From: Elusimicrobiota bacterium
GTDB lineage: Bacteria; Elusimicrobiota; Elusimicrobia; UBA1565; UBA9628
Assembly: GCA_016182905.1 (NCBI GenBank)
Contig: JACPFR010000009.1
Span: forward strand, 163,382-227,381
DNA length: 64,000 nt
Direction of reading: 5' to 3'
Shown here: in pieces, positions 50,662 through 59,644 of the stretch
Layout of the letters: every line of letters starts with the position of its first letter
Numbering within the stretch: the first letter of the stretch is position 1
Notes under the pieces: model-generated
Database searches by the model: none
What the model was told of the DNA's origin: nothing
Seen by the model: the letters and a program-made list of their open reading frames with translations, nothing else
Made by a program: the position numbers and the translations under genes

Positions 50662-51386
50662 GGATCGGGATCATCGGCTTCGGCCGCCTGGGAGCGCTGC
50701 TCACGCGCCACTTCGCCCGCGAGCACGAGATCAAGGTCTACGACAAGCGGCGCGTGTCCCGCCGGGTCCGCGCCCTCGGCGCCGAGCCCGCTCCGCTGGC
50801 GGAGGTCTGCCGCCAGGAAGTGGTCGTCCCCTGCGTGCCGATCGCGGCGTTCGAGCCGCTCTTGAGGCGCATCCGCGGCCTGCTGCGCGCGGACGCGCTG
50901 GTCGTCGACGTCTGCTCGGTCAAGGAGCATCCCGTGCGCGCGATGAAGCGGCTCCTGCCGCGCTCGGTCGAGATCCTCGGGACGCACCCCAACTTCGGCC
51001 CCGACAGCGCCGCCGAGTCCCTGCGCGGGCGGCAGATCGCGGTGTGCAAGGTGCGCATCGGCGCCGAGCGCTACGCCCGCGTCAAGCGGGCGTTCGAGCG
51101 CAAGGGGCTCGAGCTCGTCGAGATGACGCCGCGAGAGCACGACCGGCGGATGGCGACCTCGCTGGTGCTGACCCATTTCATCGGCCGGGGCCTGCTCGAC
51201 TACGGCGCCCGGCCCACGGGCATCGACACCGAGGGCTACAAGAGGCTCCTGCGCATCCTGCAGACCGTGCAGAACGACACCGCCCAGCTCTTCCGCGACA
51301 TGAACCGCTACAACGCCTACGCGCCCGCGATGCGCCGCCGCTTCCTCGCCGCGCTGCGCCGCGTCGACGCGAGGGTCCGCCGGTGA
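50658..51386 (+). CDS. tyrA: Prephenate dehydrogenase, monofunctional
   Basis: 242 residues; GTG start in a GTGA overlap. NAD-binding IIGFGRLGALL, VDVCSVKEHPVRAM, the HPNFGPD segment (HPMFGP in relatives) and REHDRRMATSLVLTHFIGRGL with the prephenate-binding His. It makes 4-hydroxyphenylpyruvate for tyrosine (or arogenate to tyrosine). No ACT or chorismate mutase domain. Confidence 0.9.
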   Translation: MRIGIIGFGRLGALLTRHFAREHEIKVYDKRRVSRRVRALGAEPAPLAEVCRQEVVVPCVPIAAFEPLLRRIRGLLRADALVVDVCSVKEHPVRAMKRLLPRSVEILGTHPNFGPDSAAESLRGRQIAVCKVRIGAERYARVKRAFERKGLELVEMTPREHDRRMATSLVLTHFIGRGLLDYGARPTGIDTEGYKRLLRILQTVQNDTAQLFRDMNRYNAYAPAMRRRFLAALRRVDARVRR

Positions 51387-52201
51387 GGATCGCCTTCCAG
51401 GGCGTGCGCGGCGCCTACTCGGAGGAGGCCGCGCTCAAGCGCTTTCCGGAGGGAGAGCCCGACGGCTTCCCGTACAGCGAGCAGGTCGTCGAGGCCGTGG
51501 ACTCCGGCCGCGCCGAGTACGGGATCCTTCCGCTCGAGAACAGCATCGCGGGCCCGGTCGGGGTCAACCTGGACCTCTTCCTCGCGCACGACATCTTCAT
51601 CATCGACGAAGTCTACCTGCCGATCGACCACTGCCTGCTCGCCAAGCCGGGGGTGAAGCTCGCCGACGTCTGGAGCGTGTACTCCCACCCGATCGCGCTG
51701 GCCCAATGCCGCGAGTTCCTCAACTCGCACGGCTTCAAGGCGGTCCCCGAGTACGACACGGCCGGCTCCGCCGAGCTGATCGCGGGGCACGGGAGGCCGG
51801 GCGAGGCGGCGATCGCTCCCAGGCGCTGCGGCGCCATCTACGGCCTCGAGGTGCTCGCCGAGAAAATCCAGTCGGCCAGCAACAATATCACGCGCTTCGG
51901 CGTGTTCGCGCGCCGGGACAAGGTCCCCCCCGGCCTCAAGATGGAGAAGACGAGCGTGGCCTTCAAGGCCGCGCACCGCCCGGGCTCCTTGCTCGGCTGC
52001 CTGAAGCGCTTCGCCGACAACGGGGTCAACCTGACCAAGCTCGAGTCGCGGCCCGTCGCGACGGACCCGTTCGCCTACGTCTTCCTCGTCGACCTGGTGG
52101 GCGGCATGGAGGACGCGCCCGTCAAGAAGGCGCTGTCCGAGCTCGGCGCCGACGCCGCGGACATCAAGATCCTCGGCAGCTATCCGCTCGGCGCGCGCTG
52201 A
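51383..52201 (+). CDS. pheA: Prephenate dehydratase with ACT domain
   Basis: 272 residues; GTG start overlapping the tyrA stop. Catalytic domain (FQGVRGAYSEEAALKRF, ILPLENSIAGPVG, NNITRFGVFAR with the essential Thr-Arg-Phe) and a C-terminal ACT domain (about 190-265; HRPGSLLGCLKRFADNGVNL, KLESRP) for phenylalanine feedback. It forms phenylpyruvate. Last gene of the operon, facing the DAHP synthase gene. Confidence 0.94.
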   Translation: MRIAFQGVRGAYSEEAALKRFPEGEPDGFPYSEQVVEAVDSGRAEYGILPLENSIAGPVGVNLDLFLAHDIFIIDEVYLPIDHCLLAKPGVKLADVWSVYSHPIALAQCREFLNSHGFKAVPEYDTAGSAELIAGHGRPGEAAIAPRRCGAIYGLEVLAEKIQSASNNITRFGVFARRDKVPPGLKMEKTSVAFKAAHRPGSLLGCLKRFADNGVNLTKLESRPVATDPFAYVFLVDLVGGMEDAPVKKALSELGADAADIKILGSYPLGAR

Positions 52202-52269
52202 CCGGGTATCGGCAGCAGTTGAAGAGCCGGGCCCTGGCGGAGTCTGGGCGGCGAAGGACCCTGGACCGC

Positions 52270-52289
52270 AACTGTCGTTGACGACAGTT
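52270..52289. repeat. REP-like palindrome, copy 2
   Basis: Arms AACTGTCG and CGACAGTT around TTGA, between the convergent pheA and DAHP synthase genes. It matches copy 1 (23817-23840) read on the other strand, apart from one compensated base pair. It may end transcription from both sides. Nothing else is seen in 52202-52339. Confidence 0.7.
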
Positions 52290-52339
52290 CTTGGCCGCTT
52301 GCCTGTGAATCTTGGGGATAGTCACGACTCGCCGAACGG

Positions 52340-53383
52340 TCAGCGCGACTCGTAGGCGGCGAGGATCATCTTCTCGGTCGCCTCCCAGCCGAGGCACTTG
52401 TCCGTCACGGACACGCCGTGCTCCAGGCGCTTGAGGTCGCGCGGGATCGGCTGATTGCCCTCGTTCAGGTTGCTCTCGATCATGACGCCGATGAGGCTGT
52501 TCTCGCCGCGCGCGCGCTGCGCGAGGCAGTCGGCGAACACGGCAGGCTGGCGGCGGTGGTCCTTGCTCGAGTTGCCGTGGCTGCAGTCGACCATTATCCG
52601 CTCGGGCAGCTTGGCCGCATGCAGGGCCTTGCGGACCAGGGCGATGCTCGACTCGTCGTAGTTGGGCGACTTGCCGCCGCGCAGGACGACGTGGCCATAG
52701 CGATTGCCCTTCGTTCGGTAGACGGAGATCCGGCCGTCAGGGTCCACGCCGAGGAAGTGGTGCGGCATCAGCGCGGACTTCATCGCGTCGAGCGCGACCT
52801 GGATGTTGCCGTCGGTCCCGTTCTTGAAGCCGATGGGCGTGGAGAGGCCGCTGGCCATCTCGCGGTGCGTCTGCGACTCGATCGTGCGCGCCCCGATCGC
52901 GTACCAGCAGACGAGGTCGGCGAGGTACTGCGGGGTGATCGGATCGAGCGCCTCGGTGGCCGTCGGCAGGCCGAGCTCGGTGATCTTGAGCAGCAGGCGC
53001 CGCGCGAGCTTCAGCCCGGCCTCGATATGGAAAGAGTCGTTCATGTCGGGGTCGTTGATGAGCCCCTTCCAGCCGATCGTCGTGCGCGGCTTCTCGAAGT
53101 AGACGCGCATGCACAGGAGAAAGCGGTCGGAGACCTTGTCGGCGAGAACCTTTAGGCGGCCGGCGTACTCGAGGGCGGCCTTGGGATCGTGTATGGAGCA
53201 TGGACCGACCACCATCAGCAGACGGTCGTCTTTCCCGTCCAATATGTCGAGGATCGCGCGGCGGCCGGCCGCGACGGTCTCGAGGCTCGCCTCGGAGGCG
53301 GGAAGCTGGCCCGTCACCTCGCGCGGAGGCGGCAGGAGCGTGTGCCCCGCGACGTTGGCGTCGACGAGCCTTTTCTTGTCCAG
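52340..53383 (-). CDS. DAHP synthase, class I (AroG type)
   Basis: 347 residues if started at a CTG codon at 53383. It joins phosphoenolpyruvate and erythrose 4-phosphate in the first step of the shikimate pathway. GPCSIHDPKAALEYA, RVYFEKPRTTIGWKGL, FKNGTDGNIQ, LRGGKSPNY, VDCSHGNSSKDH and MIESNLNEGNQ are diagnostic. No ATG, GTG or TTG lies between the sucD stop and the conserved start LLPPPREVTGQLPASEAS; the first GTG (53317) would remove part of it. It is the last gene of the OFOR-SucCD operon and faces the aromatic operon. Confidence 0.9.
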   Translation of the reverse strand: MDKKRLVDANVAGHTLLPPPREVTGQLPASEASLETVAAGRRAILDILDGKDDRLLMVVGPCSIHDPKAALEYAGRLKVLADKVSDRFLLCMRVYFEKPRTTIGWKGLINDPDMNDSFHIEAGLKLARRLLLKITELGLPTATEALDPITPQYLADLVCWYAIGARTIESQTHREMASGLSTPIGFKNGTDGNIQVALDAMKSALMPHHFLGVDPDGRISVYRTKGNRYGHVVLRGGKSPNYDESSIALVRKALHAAKLPERIMVDCSHGNSSKDHRRQPAVFADCLAQRARGENSLIGVMIESNLNEGNQPIPRDLKRLEHGVSVTDKCLGWEATEKMILAAYESR

Positions 53384-53384
53384 C

Positions 53385-54281
53385 TTAGGCGGCCAGCGGC
53401 TTGCGGGACTTCGCGACGGCCTCGCCGATGCCGGAGAGGTTCTCGACGACGGTGATGCCGGCCTCGCGCATGGCCTTGATCTTCGAGGCGTGCGTGCCGG
53501 CCCCGCCCTCGACGATCGCGCCCGCATGGCCCATGCGGCGGCCCTCGGGAGCGGCTTTGCCGGCGATGAAGCCGAACACGGGCTTGGTCATCTTGTCCTT
53601 GAAGAAGCGCGCCGCGTCCTCCTCGGCCGAGCCGCCGATCTCGCCGATCATGACGACGGCGTCGGTGGCCTCGTCCTCCTCGAACTTGGCGAGGATGTCG
53701 GAGAAGCTGGAGCCGTTGATCGGGTCTCCGCCGATGCCGACGACCGTGGACTGGCCGAAGCCGCGCTTGGTGAGCTGGTCGACGGCCTCGTACGTCAGGG
53801 TCCCGGAGCGGGACACCACGCCGATGCCGCCGGGCTTGTGGATGAAGGCGGGCATGATGCCGGCCTTGCACTGGCCGGGGGTGATCACGCCGGGGCAGTT
53901 CGGCCCGATGAGGGTGATCTCGCGGCCCGAGCGCTCCACCTGCTGGATGTAGCGCTTGACCTTCGCCATGTCCAGGACCGGAATGCCCTCGGTGATGCAG
54001 ATGACCGTCGAGCAGCCGCCGTCCACGGCCTCCATGATCGAGTCCGCGGCGTAGGGGGCCGGGACGAAGATCAGGGAGACGAACGCGCCCGTGTTGCGGA
54101 CCGCGTCGTGCACCGTGTTGAAGACGGGGCGGTCGAGATGGGTCTGGCCGCCGCGGCCGGGGGTGACGCCGGCGACGATCTGCGTGCCGTAGTCGAGGCA
54201 CTGCTTCGCGTGGAAGGTGCCCTGCGAGCCGGTGAAGCCCTGCACGAGGATCTTCGAGTCTTTGTCGAGGATGATGGCCAT
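53385..54281 (-). CDS. sucD: Succinyl-CoA synthetase alpha subunit
   Basis: 298 residues; CoA-binding Rossmann domain ([20 protein letters not shown]) and ligase domain with the phospho-His in [14 protein letters not shown]. With SucC it makes ATP or GTP from succinyl-CoA, or runs in reverse in a reductive TCA branch. One nt separates it from sucC. Confidence 0.96.
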   Translation of the reverse strand: MAIILDKDSKILVQGFTGSQGTFHAKQCLDYGTQIVAGVTPGRGGQTHLDRPVFNTVHDAVRNTGAFVSLIFVPAPYAADSIMEAVDGGCSTVICITEGIPVLDMAKVKRYIQQVERSGREITLIGPNCPGVITPGQCKAGIMPAFIHKPGGIGVVSRSGTLTYEAVDQLTKRGFGQSTVVGIGGDPINGSSFSDILAKFEEDEATDAVVMIGEIGGSAEEDAARFFKDKMTKPVFGFIAGKAAPEGRRMGHAGAIVEGGAGTHASKIKAMREAGITVVENLSGIGEAVAKSRKPLAA

Positions 54282-54282
54282 T

Positions 54283-55440
54283 TTATTTCGCGGCCTCCAC
54301 CGCTTTCTGCGCCGCGTCCCAGAGGTCGTCGGCCGCGATGATCGGCAGGCCCGACTTCTTGAGGATCTCCTTGCCGGCCTCGACGTTCGTGCCCTGCAGG
54401 CGCACGACGAGCGGGACTTTCAGCTTGATCTTCTTCAGCGCGGAGACGACGCCGGCCGCGATCATGTCGCACTTCACGATGCCGCCGAAGATGTTGATCA
54501 GGATCGCCTTGACCTTCTTGTCCTTCAGGATGATGTTGAGCGCCTTGCTGACGCGCTCCTCGTTGGCCCCGCCGCCGACGTCGAGGAAGTTCGCCGGGCT
54601 GCCGCCCGCGAGCGCGATGGTGTCCATCGTGCCCATGGCGAGGCCCGCCCCGTTGACCATGCAGCCGATCGTGCCGTCGAGGCCGACGTAGGAGATGTCG
54701 GCGGCCTTCGCCTCGTTCTCCAGGGCGGAGGCCTCGTGGTCCTTGAACTTCGCGAGCTCGGGATGACGGAAGAACGCGTTGTCGTCCGTCGTCATCTTGC
54801 AGTCGAGCGCCATCACGTCCTTAGGAGTCAGGATCAGAGGGTTGATCTCGAGCATCGAGCAGTCGAGCTCGATGAACGCCTTGACCAAGGTCTTCGTCAC
54901 GCGGACGAAGGCCGAGGTGTGGGTCGCGGGGATGTCGAGCTGGAAGGCGAGGCGGCGGGCCGCGAAGTCGCGCAAGCCGACGTTGGGGTCCACGGGCATG
55001 CGGATGATCGCCTCGGGGTGCTCCTCGGCGAGCGTCTCGATCTCCATGCCGCCCTGCGCGGAGGCGATGATGGTCGGGCCCGCGTTCTTGCGGTCCATGA
55101 CGATGGAGAAGTAGAGCTCGCGCTCGATCTTGACGCCGCCCTCGATGAGCAGCTCCTTGACCTTGATCGCCTGGCCGTGCGTCTGGTGCGTGATCAGGTT
55201 CATCCCGATCATGGCCTTGGAGAGGTCCTTGGCCTCCTTCGGGGATTTGGCGAGCTTGATGCCGCCGGCCTTGCCGCGCCCGCCGGCCAGGACCTGAGCC
55301 TTGACGACCCACGGGGCCTTGCCGGCGCGCTTGAGCGCCGCCTGCACCTGGGCCGTGGTCTTGATGAGTCCGCCGAACGGGGGCACGGGCACGCCGCGCG
55401 CCTTGAGGATCTCTTTTCCTTCATGCTCGAGAAGTTTCAT
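54283..55440 (-). CDS. sucC: Succinyl-CoA synthetase beta subunit
   Basis: 385 residues; ATP-grasp domain ([36 protein letters not shown]) and a C-terminal flavodoxin-like domain ([28 protein letters not shown]). Partner of the SucD encoded directly downstream. Both are co-transcribed with the 2-oxoacid oxidoreductase that would supply or consume succinyl-CoA. Confidence 0.96.
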   Translation of the reverse strand: MKLLEHEGKEILKARGVPVPPFGGLIKTTAQVQAALKRAGKAPWVVKAQVLAGGRGKAGGIKLAKSPKEAKDLSKAMIGMNLITHQTHGQAIKVKELLIEGGVKIERELYFSIVMDRKNAGPTIIASAQGGMEIETLAEEHPEAIIRMPVDPNVGLRDFAARRLAFQLDIPATHTSAFVRVTKTLVKAFIELDCSMLEINPLILTPKDVMALDCKMTTDDNAFFRHPELAKFKDHEASALENEAKAADISYVGLDGTIGCMVNGAGLAMGTMDTIALAGGSPANFLDVGGGANEERVSKALNIILKDKKVKAILINIFGGIVKCDMIAAGVVSALKKIKLKVPLVVRLQGTNVEAGKEILKKSGLPIIAADDLWDAAQKAVEAAK

Positions 55441-55453
55441 GGCTCTCCCTCTA

Positions 55454-56497
55454 TCACGCCGCGACGGTCCAGGTCTCGGGGCCCGTCAGCAGCTTCTGGA
55501 GATCGGCCGGCTTCTCCTTCCTGGCCTGGTCGATCTGCCCGTTCATCAGCTCATGGAGCATCGGCCGCTCGACGTCGCGGAACACGCCCTGCGGGACCGG
55601 CTCGGCCATGTGCGCGAGGAAGTTGGCGAGCGTCGCGGACGGCGCCTTCTCGTCGTGGATGAGCAGGTTCTTGGGCGGGTTCGCCGGGTCGAAGGTGACG
55701 ACCTCGGGCTCGAGGCCGTTGAGGACGATGCCCTTGTCCTTCTTCGCGCCGAAGATCATCGGCTTGCCGTGGGCCACCTTCATCATCTTCTCGTCGCGGA
55801 TGTCCTTCGCGGCCACCGACTCGAACGCGCCGTCGTTGAAGACGATGCAGTTCTGGAAGATCTCGATGAACACGGAACCCTTGTGGTGCGCGGCGCGGGT
55901 CAGGACCTCGCCGAGGAACGGGAGGTCCGTGTCGACGGCGCGGGCGACGAAGGTCGCCTCGGAGGCGAGCGCCAGCGCGATCGGGTTGATCGGAGCGTCG
56001 ATCGAGCCCATCGGCGAGGACTTCGTCTTCTTGCCGAGCTCGGAGGTGGGCGAGTACTGGCCTTTGGTCAGGCCGTAGATCCTGTTGTTGAACAGGAGGA
56101 TCTTGATGTCGACGTTGCGCCTCAGCGCGTGGATGAGATGGTTGCCTCCGATCGACAGGCCGTCGCCGTCGCCGGTCACCACCCAGACCTGCATCTCGGG
56201 GTTCGAGCACTTGATGCCGGTCGCGATCGTCGGCGCGCGGCCGTGGATCGTGTGGAAGCCGTAGGTGTTCATGTAGTACGGGAAGCGCGACGAGCAGCCG
56301 ATGCCCGAGACGAACACGTACTTCTCCTTCGGGATGTTCAAGGTCGGGAGCATCTTCTGGACGGTCGCGAGGATCGCGAAGTCGCCGCAGCCGGGGCACC
56401 AGCGGACCATCTGGTCGGACTTGAAGTCCTTGGCGGTCTGCACGATGGGGCCCGCCGCGGGAAGCATCTCCATCTCGTTGTCTGATTCGGCCGGCAT
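55454..56497 (-). CDS. 2-oxoacid:ferredoxin oxidoreductase beta subunit
   Basis: 347 residues, thiamine diphosphate-binding subunit. WCPGCGDFAIL at the N-terminus, the TPP/Mg motif VTGDGDGLSIGGNHLIHALRRN (split), NNRIYGLTKGQYSPTS and a C-terminal extension. With the alpha subunit it oxidises a 2-oxoacid, probably 2-oxoglutarate given the adjacent sucCD, with ferredoxin as acceptor. Confidence 0.93.
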   Translation of the reverse strand: MPAESDNEMEMLPAAGPIVQTAKDFKSDQMVRWCPGCGDFAILATVQKMLPTLNIPKEKYVFVSGIGCSSRFPYYMNTYGFHTIHGRAPTIATGIKCSNPEMQVWVVTGDGDGLSIGGNHLIHALRRNVDIKILLFNNRIYGLTKGQYSPTSELGKKTKSSPMGSIDAPINPIALALASEATFVARAVDTDLPFLGEVLTRAAHHKGSVFIEIFQNCIVFNDGAFESVAAKDIRDEKMMKVAHGKPMIFGAKKDKGIVLNGLEPEVVTFDPANPPKNLLIHDEKAPSATLANFLAHMAEPVPQGVFRDVERPMLHELMNGQIDQARKEKPADLQKLLTGPETWTVAA

Positions 56498-56498
56498 G

Positions 56499-58373
56499 TT
56501 ATTCGCCTCCCTTGAGGATCGCTTCGACGCCGGCTTCGATCTCGGAGACCTTGAACGGCTGGCCCTTGATCTTGTTGAGCCCCGTCGCCGGGACGAGGTA
56601 TTTCGCGCGCAGCACCTTGAGCAGCTGGCCCATGTTCAGCTCGGGCACGATCACGCGCTCGAAGCCCGCCATGATGTCGCCGAGGTCCGGCGGCAGCGGA
56701 TTGAGGTGGCGGATGTGGACGGAGGAGACGCTCTTGCCCTGCTTCTGGAGGTTCTGCACCGCGGCCGTGATGGCCCCGTAGGTCCCTCCCCAGCCGACGA
56801 GCAGCACCTTGCCCTTCTTCTCGCCGAGGATCTCGGTCGGAGGGATGTCCTGGGCGATCTTGTTGACCTTCGCGGCGCGCAGGCGGACCATCCGCTCGTG
56901 GTTGTCGGGATCGTAGGAGATGTTTCCCGTGATGTCCTGCTTCTCGATGCCGCCCAGGCGATGCTCGTAGCCGGGCACGCCGGGGATCGGCCAGGACCGC
57001 GCCATCGTCTCGGGGTCGCGCTTGTACAGCTTGAAGTCCCCGAGCGCGGGGAGCGGCTCCCGGCCGAACTTGGTCAGCGACGCGGCGTCCGGGATCAGCC
57101 ACGGCTCGGAGCCGTTGGCGAGGTAGCCGTCGGTGAGGAGGAACACCGGGGTCATGTACTTGACCGCGAGGCGGCAGGCCTCGAAGGCCATCAGGAAGCA
57201 GTCGCCGGGGGTCGCGGCCGCCAGCACGGGCACCGGGCTCTCGCCGTTGCGGCCGTACAGGGCCTGGAACAGGTCGGCCTGCTCAGTCTTCGTCGGCAGG
57301 CCGGTGGACGGGCCGCCGCGCTGCACGTTCAGGATCACGACGGGCAGCTCGGTCATGACGGCCAGGCCGATCGCCTCGGTCTTCAGCGCGACTCCGGGGC
57401 CCGACGTGGTCGTCAGCGCGAGGTTGCCTGCGAACGCGGCGCCGATGGCGCTGCCGATCGCGGCGATCTCGTCCTCGGCCTGGAAGGTCTTCACGCCGAA
57501 GTTCTTGTGCTTCGACAGCTCGTGGAGCACGTCGGAGGCGGGCGTGATCGGGTACGAGCCGAGCCACAGCGGCAGGCCCGAGACGCTCGAGGCGGCGACG
57601 AAGCCGAGCGCGGTCGCCTCGTTGCCGGTGATGTTGCGGTACACGCCGGGCTTGATCGGCGCCTTGCGCACGCGGAAGTGGTGGCCGAAGATCTCCGCGG
57701 TCTCGGCGTACGCGTTGCCGGCGTGGAGCGCCTTGTGGTTGGCCTCGACGAACTTGGGGTTCTTCTTGAACTTGGCCTCGATCCACTTCAGCGTCGACTC
57801 CATCGGGCGGTCGTAGAGCCAGTACATCATGCCGAGCGCGAAGAAGTTCTTGCAGCGCTCGGTCTCCGTCGCCGACAGGCCCATGCCCTCGAGGGCGTTG
57901 CGCGTCAGGCGGCCGAGCTCGACGGGGATCACGCGGAAGTCGGACAGGCTGCCGTCCTCGAGCGGGTTCTTGCCTTCCTCGTAGCCGGCCTTCTTCAGGT
58001 TGGCCGCGTTGAAGGTGTCCTTGTTGACGATGATCATGCCGCCTTTCTTGACGTCCTTGACGTTGGCCTTCATCGCGGCCGGGTTCATCGCCACGAACAC
58101 GTCGGGCGCGTCGCCGGGGGTGAGCACCTGGCGCGACGAGAATTGGATCTGGAAGCCCGAGACGCCGGCGGTCGTGCCCACGGGGGCGCGGATCTCGGCG
58201 GGGAAGTCGGGGAAGGTGGACAGGTCGTTGCCCGCGAAGGCGGTGGTGGTGGTGAACTGCATGCCGGTCAGCTGGATCCCGTCACCGGAGTCCCCGGCGA
58301 AACGGATCACGGCGGACTCGATCTCCTCGATCGGGAGGTGGGAAGGCTTCGGCTGGGTGGAGGTGTCGCTCAT
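56499..58373 (-). CDS. 2-oxoacid:ferredoxin oxidoreductase, fused gamma-alpha subunit
   Basis: 624 residues from the ATG at 58373 (GTG at 58406 is possible). N-terminal gamma domain (about 20-200: VIRFAGDSGDGIQLTG, FPAEIRAPVGTTAGVSGFQ) and alpha domain (about 220-620: NITGNEATALGFVAAS, YPITPASDVLHELSKH, QAEDEIAAIGSAIGAAFAG, TTTSGPGVALKTEAIGL). This is the KorA/OforA layout. First gene of a five-gene operon (alpha, beta, sucC, sucD, DAHP synthase). Confidence 0.93.
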   Translation of the reverse strand: MSDTSTQPKPSHLPIEEIESAVIRFAGDSGDGIQLTGMQFTTTTAFAGNDLSTFPDFPAEIRAPVGTTAGVSGFQIQFSSRQVLTPGDAPDVFVAMNPAAMKANVKDVKKGGMIIVNKDTFNAANLKKAGYEEGKNPLEDGSLSDFRVIPVELGRLTRNALEGMGLSATETERCKNFFALGMMYWLYDRPMESTLKWIEAKFKKNPKFVEANHKALHAGNAYAETAEIFGHHFRVRKAPIKPGVYRNITGNEATALGFVAASSVSGLPLWLGSYPITPASDVLHELSKHKNFGVKTFQAEDEIAAIGSAIGAAFAGNLALTTTSGPGVALKTEAIGLAVMTELPVVILNVQRGGPSTGLPTKTEQADLFQALYGRNGESPVPVLAAATPGDCFLMAFEACRLAVKYMTPVFLLTDGYLANGSEPWLIPDAASLTKFGREPLPALGDFKLYKRDPETMARSWPIPGVPGYEHRLGGIEKQDITGNISYDPDNHERMVRLRAAKVNKIAQDIPPTEILGEKKGKVLLVGWGGTYGAITAAVQNLQKQGKSVSSVHIRHLNPLPPDLGDIMAGFERVIVPELNMGQLLKVLRAKYLVPATGLNKIKGQPFKVSEIEAGVEAILKGGE

Positions 58374-58423
58374 CTCGGATTCTCCGACGGACGAAGTAGC
58401 GGCCACGCGGCTCCGCTTCGCCT

Positions 58424-58429
58424 ATTATA
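58424..58429 (-). promoter_or_regulatory. -10 box of the OFOR-SucCD operon
   Basis: Minus strand consensus TATAAT, without a recognisable -35 box at 16-18 nt, as expected for an activator-dependent promoter. Confidence 0.65.
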
Positions 58430-58452
58430 GTCCCCGGAGGGCAACCGGAGTA

Positions 58453-58466
58453 TTGATCTAAGTCAA
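58453..58466 (-). promoter_or_regulatory. FNR/CRP-type activator site
   Basis: Minus strand TTGACTTAGATCAA fits TTGAT-N4-ATCAA with one mismatch. Its centre lies about 42 nt before the start predicted from the TATAAT box, the class II activator position. Confidence 0.55.
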
Positions 58467-58508
58467 TTCTTTTTGACGCCCGCCGCGGGCCGCGCGAAAC
58501 GACGATTA

Positions 58509-59048
58509 TTACGGCCGGAGGCTGGGGGCGGTGGCCGCCGCGACGAGCTCGAGGAGGCCCTGGGCGGAGCCAGCGGCGGAGGCGCGCGTGGACGGACGGG
58601 CCGTCTCGGGGCGGGCGCCCCGGGGAGAGGTGGACAGGGCGACCTCGAAGGAGGACGCGCGCCGCATGGGAGGCAGCAGGGACGCGAAGACGCGGGTCCA
58701 CACGCGGGGCGCCGCCGCGGCGGGGACCGCCACGGCCGGGGCGTCGTCTTCCTTAGTAGGGGCCTCGCGCCTGGCGGCGGGAGCGGGAGCCGGCTTCGCG
58801 GGCTTCTCGCCCCGGGCCGGCGCGGCCTCGGGAGCGGGGCCTTCGACGGATGGGGCCGGGGCGGAGGAGGCTTCCTCGATCGAGGGGGCGTCGGGCGGGA
58901 CGGCGCCCGCCTCGGGGCCCCGGTCGCTCGCCGCCGAGTCGGCCAGGCTGACGAGGCTGCCGTAGGCGTCGTCCTGGTCGGCGCGGGCGCCGGTGCGCGA
59001 CAGCGCGAGAGGCAGGACGAGCAGGCCGGCGAGCAACAGGCGCTTCAT
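58509..59048 (-). CDS. Secreted low-complexity Ala/Pro-rich protein
   Basis: 179 residues: signal peptide (about 1-23, LLLAGLLVLPLALSRTGARA), then acidic and Ala/Pro-rich disordered sequence (about 30-110) and a basic C-terminal part with a short amphipathic stretch (RVWTRVFASLLPPMRRASS). No family recognised. A TATTCT box (59055-59060) ends 6 nt before the ATG. A probable envelope or secreted protein of unknown role. Confidence 0.6.
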   Translation of the reverse strand: MKRLLLAGLLVLPLALSRTGARADQDDAYGSLVSLADSAASDRGPEAGAVPPDAPSIEEASSAPAPSVEGPAPEAAPARGEKPAKPAPAPAARREAPTKEDDAPAVAVPAAAAPRVWTRVFASLLPPMRRASSFEVALSTSPRGARPETARPSTRASAAGSAQGLLELVAAATAPSLRP

Positions 59049-59054
59049 GACCGT

Positions 59055-59060
59055 AGAATA
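59055..59060 (-). promoter_or_regulatory. -10 box of the gene at 58509-59048
   Basis: Minus strand TATTCT, 6 nt before the ATG; no clear -35 box. Confidence 0.4.
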
Positions 59061-59158
59061 GCCCGAAGGCGGCGCGCGAAGGAGGGACGGACGGGTAAGC
59101 GGGGGCCCGGCAAGAGGCCCTAGGCGAAGGGGGTCCTCCGGGGCGTCGTTATTGTCGA

Positions 59159-59644
59159 TTACGCTGTGATTGCCCGCGATTCATACCGTTCGTCGATAGC
59201 CGCAATCAGTAGCGCAGACTCTGCTCCCCTCGGCAATATCCACACATTGTAGACGCCCCAAGATTCATTCACTCGATAGCGAAACATCCAGTGTCCTACA
59301 ACTTCGGGGCTCGCACCTTCCTGGGAAACGAAGCCCGCCGCGAGATCCCATATCTGAACCCCGGGGATCCGGCCCATCCATGCGATGAGTTTCTTGCCTA
59401 TAGCCTGGGCAGATTCAATCGAGCCTTTCGACGCCTCGGCCAGGTTGAATTGGTCCAGCCTTACCGTCATGTGGGCCGTAAAGTGTTTACGATATTCGAT
59501 CTCCGAAATCGGCTCCGCAAATATGAGATGCGGTTTCCATTCGGAGGGAATGTCGTTCTTAGCGAAATTGGCTCCACAGATCGGAGTCGCAGACTCGAAC
59601 CAGCGGATGACGGCGCTGGCATTCTGAGGACCGGGACTACTCAT
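59159..59644 (-). CDS. Small protein of unknown function, coupled to the Ig-like protein gene
   Basis: 161 residues from an ATG overlapping the stop of the upstream gene by 8 nt (ATG at 59656 is also possible). No signal peptide. A mixed alpha/beta sequence (VIRWFESATPICGANFAK, EWKPHLIFAEPISEIEY, HMTVRLDQFNLAEASKG, WMFRYRVNESWGVYNVWILP). No family recognised. Base composition is clearly less GC-rich than neighbours. Possibly a partner of the upstream protein. Confidence 0.6.
   Translation of the reverse strand: MSSPGPQNASAVIRWFESATPICGANFAKNDIPSEWKPHLIFAEPISEIEYRKHFTAHMTVRLDQFNLAEASKGSIESAQAIGKKLIAWMGRIPGVQIWDLAAGFVSQEGASPEVVGHWMFRYRVNESWGVYNVWILPRGAESALLIAAIDERYESRAITA

Noticed and set aside
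59575..59640. A GGTTCGAGTC-like stretch on the minus strand suggesting a tRNA T arm
   Set aside because: The flanking bases do not form a T stem or acceptor stem, and the stretch is inside a coding frame.
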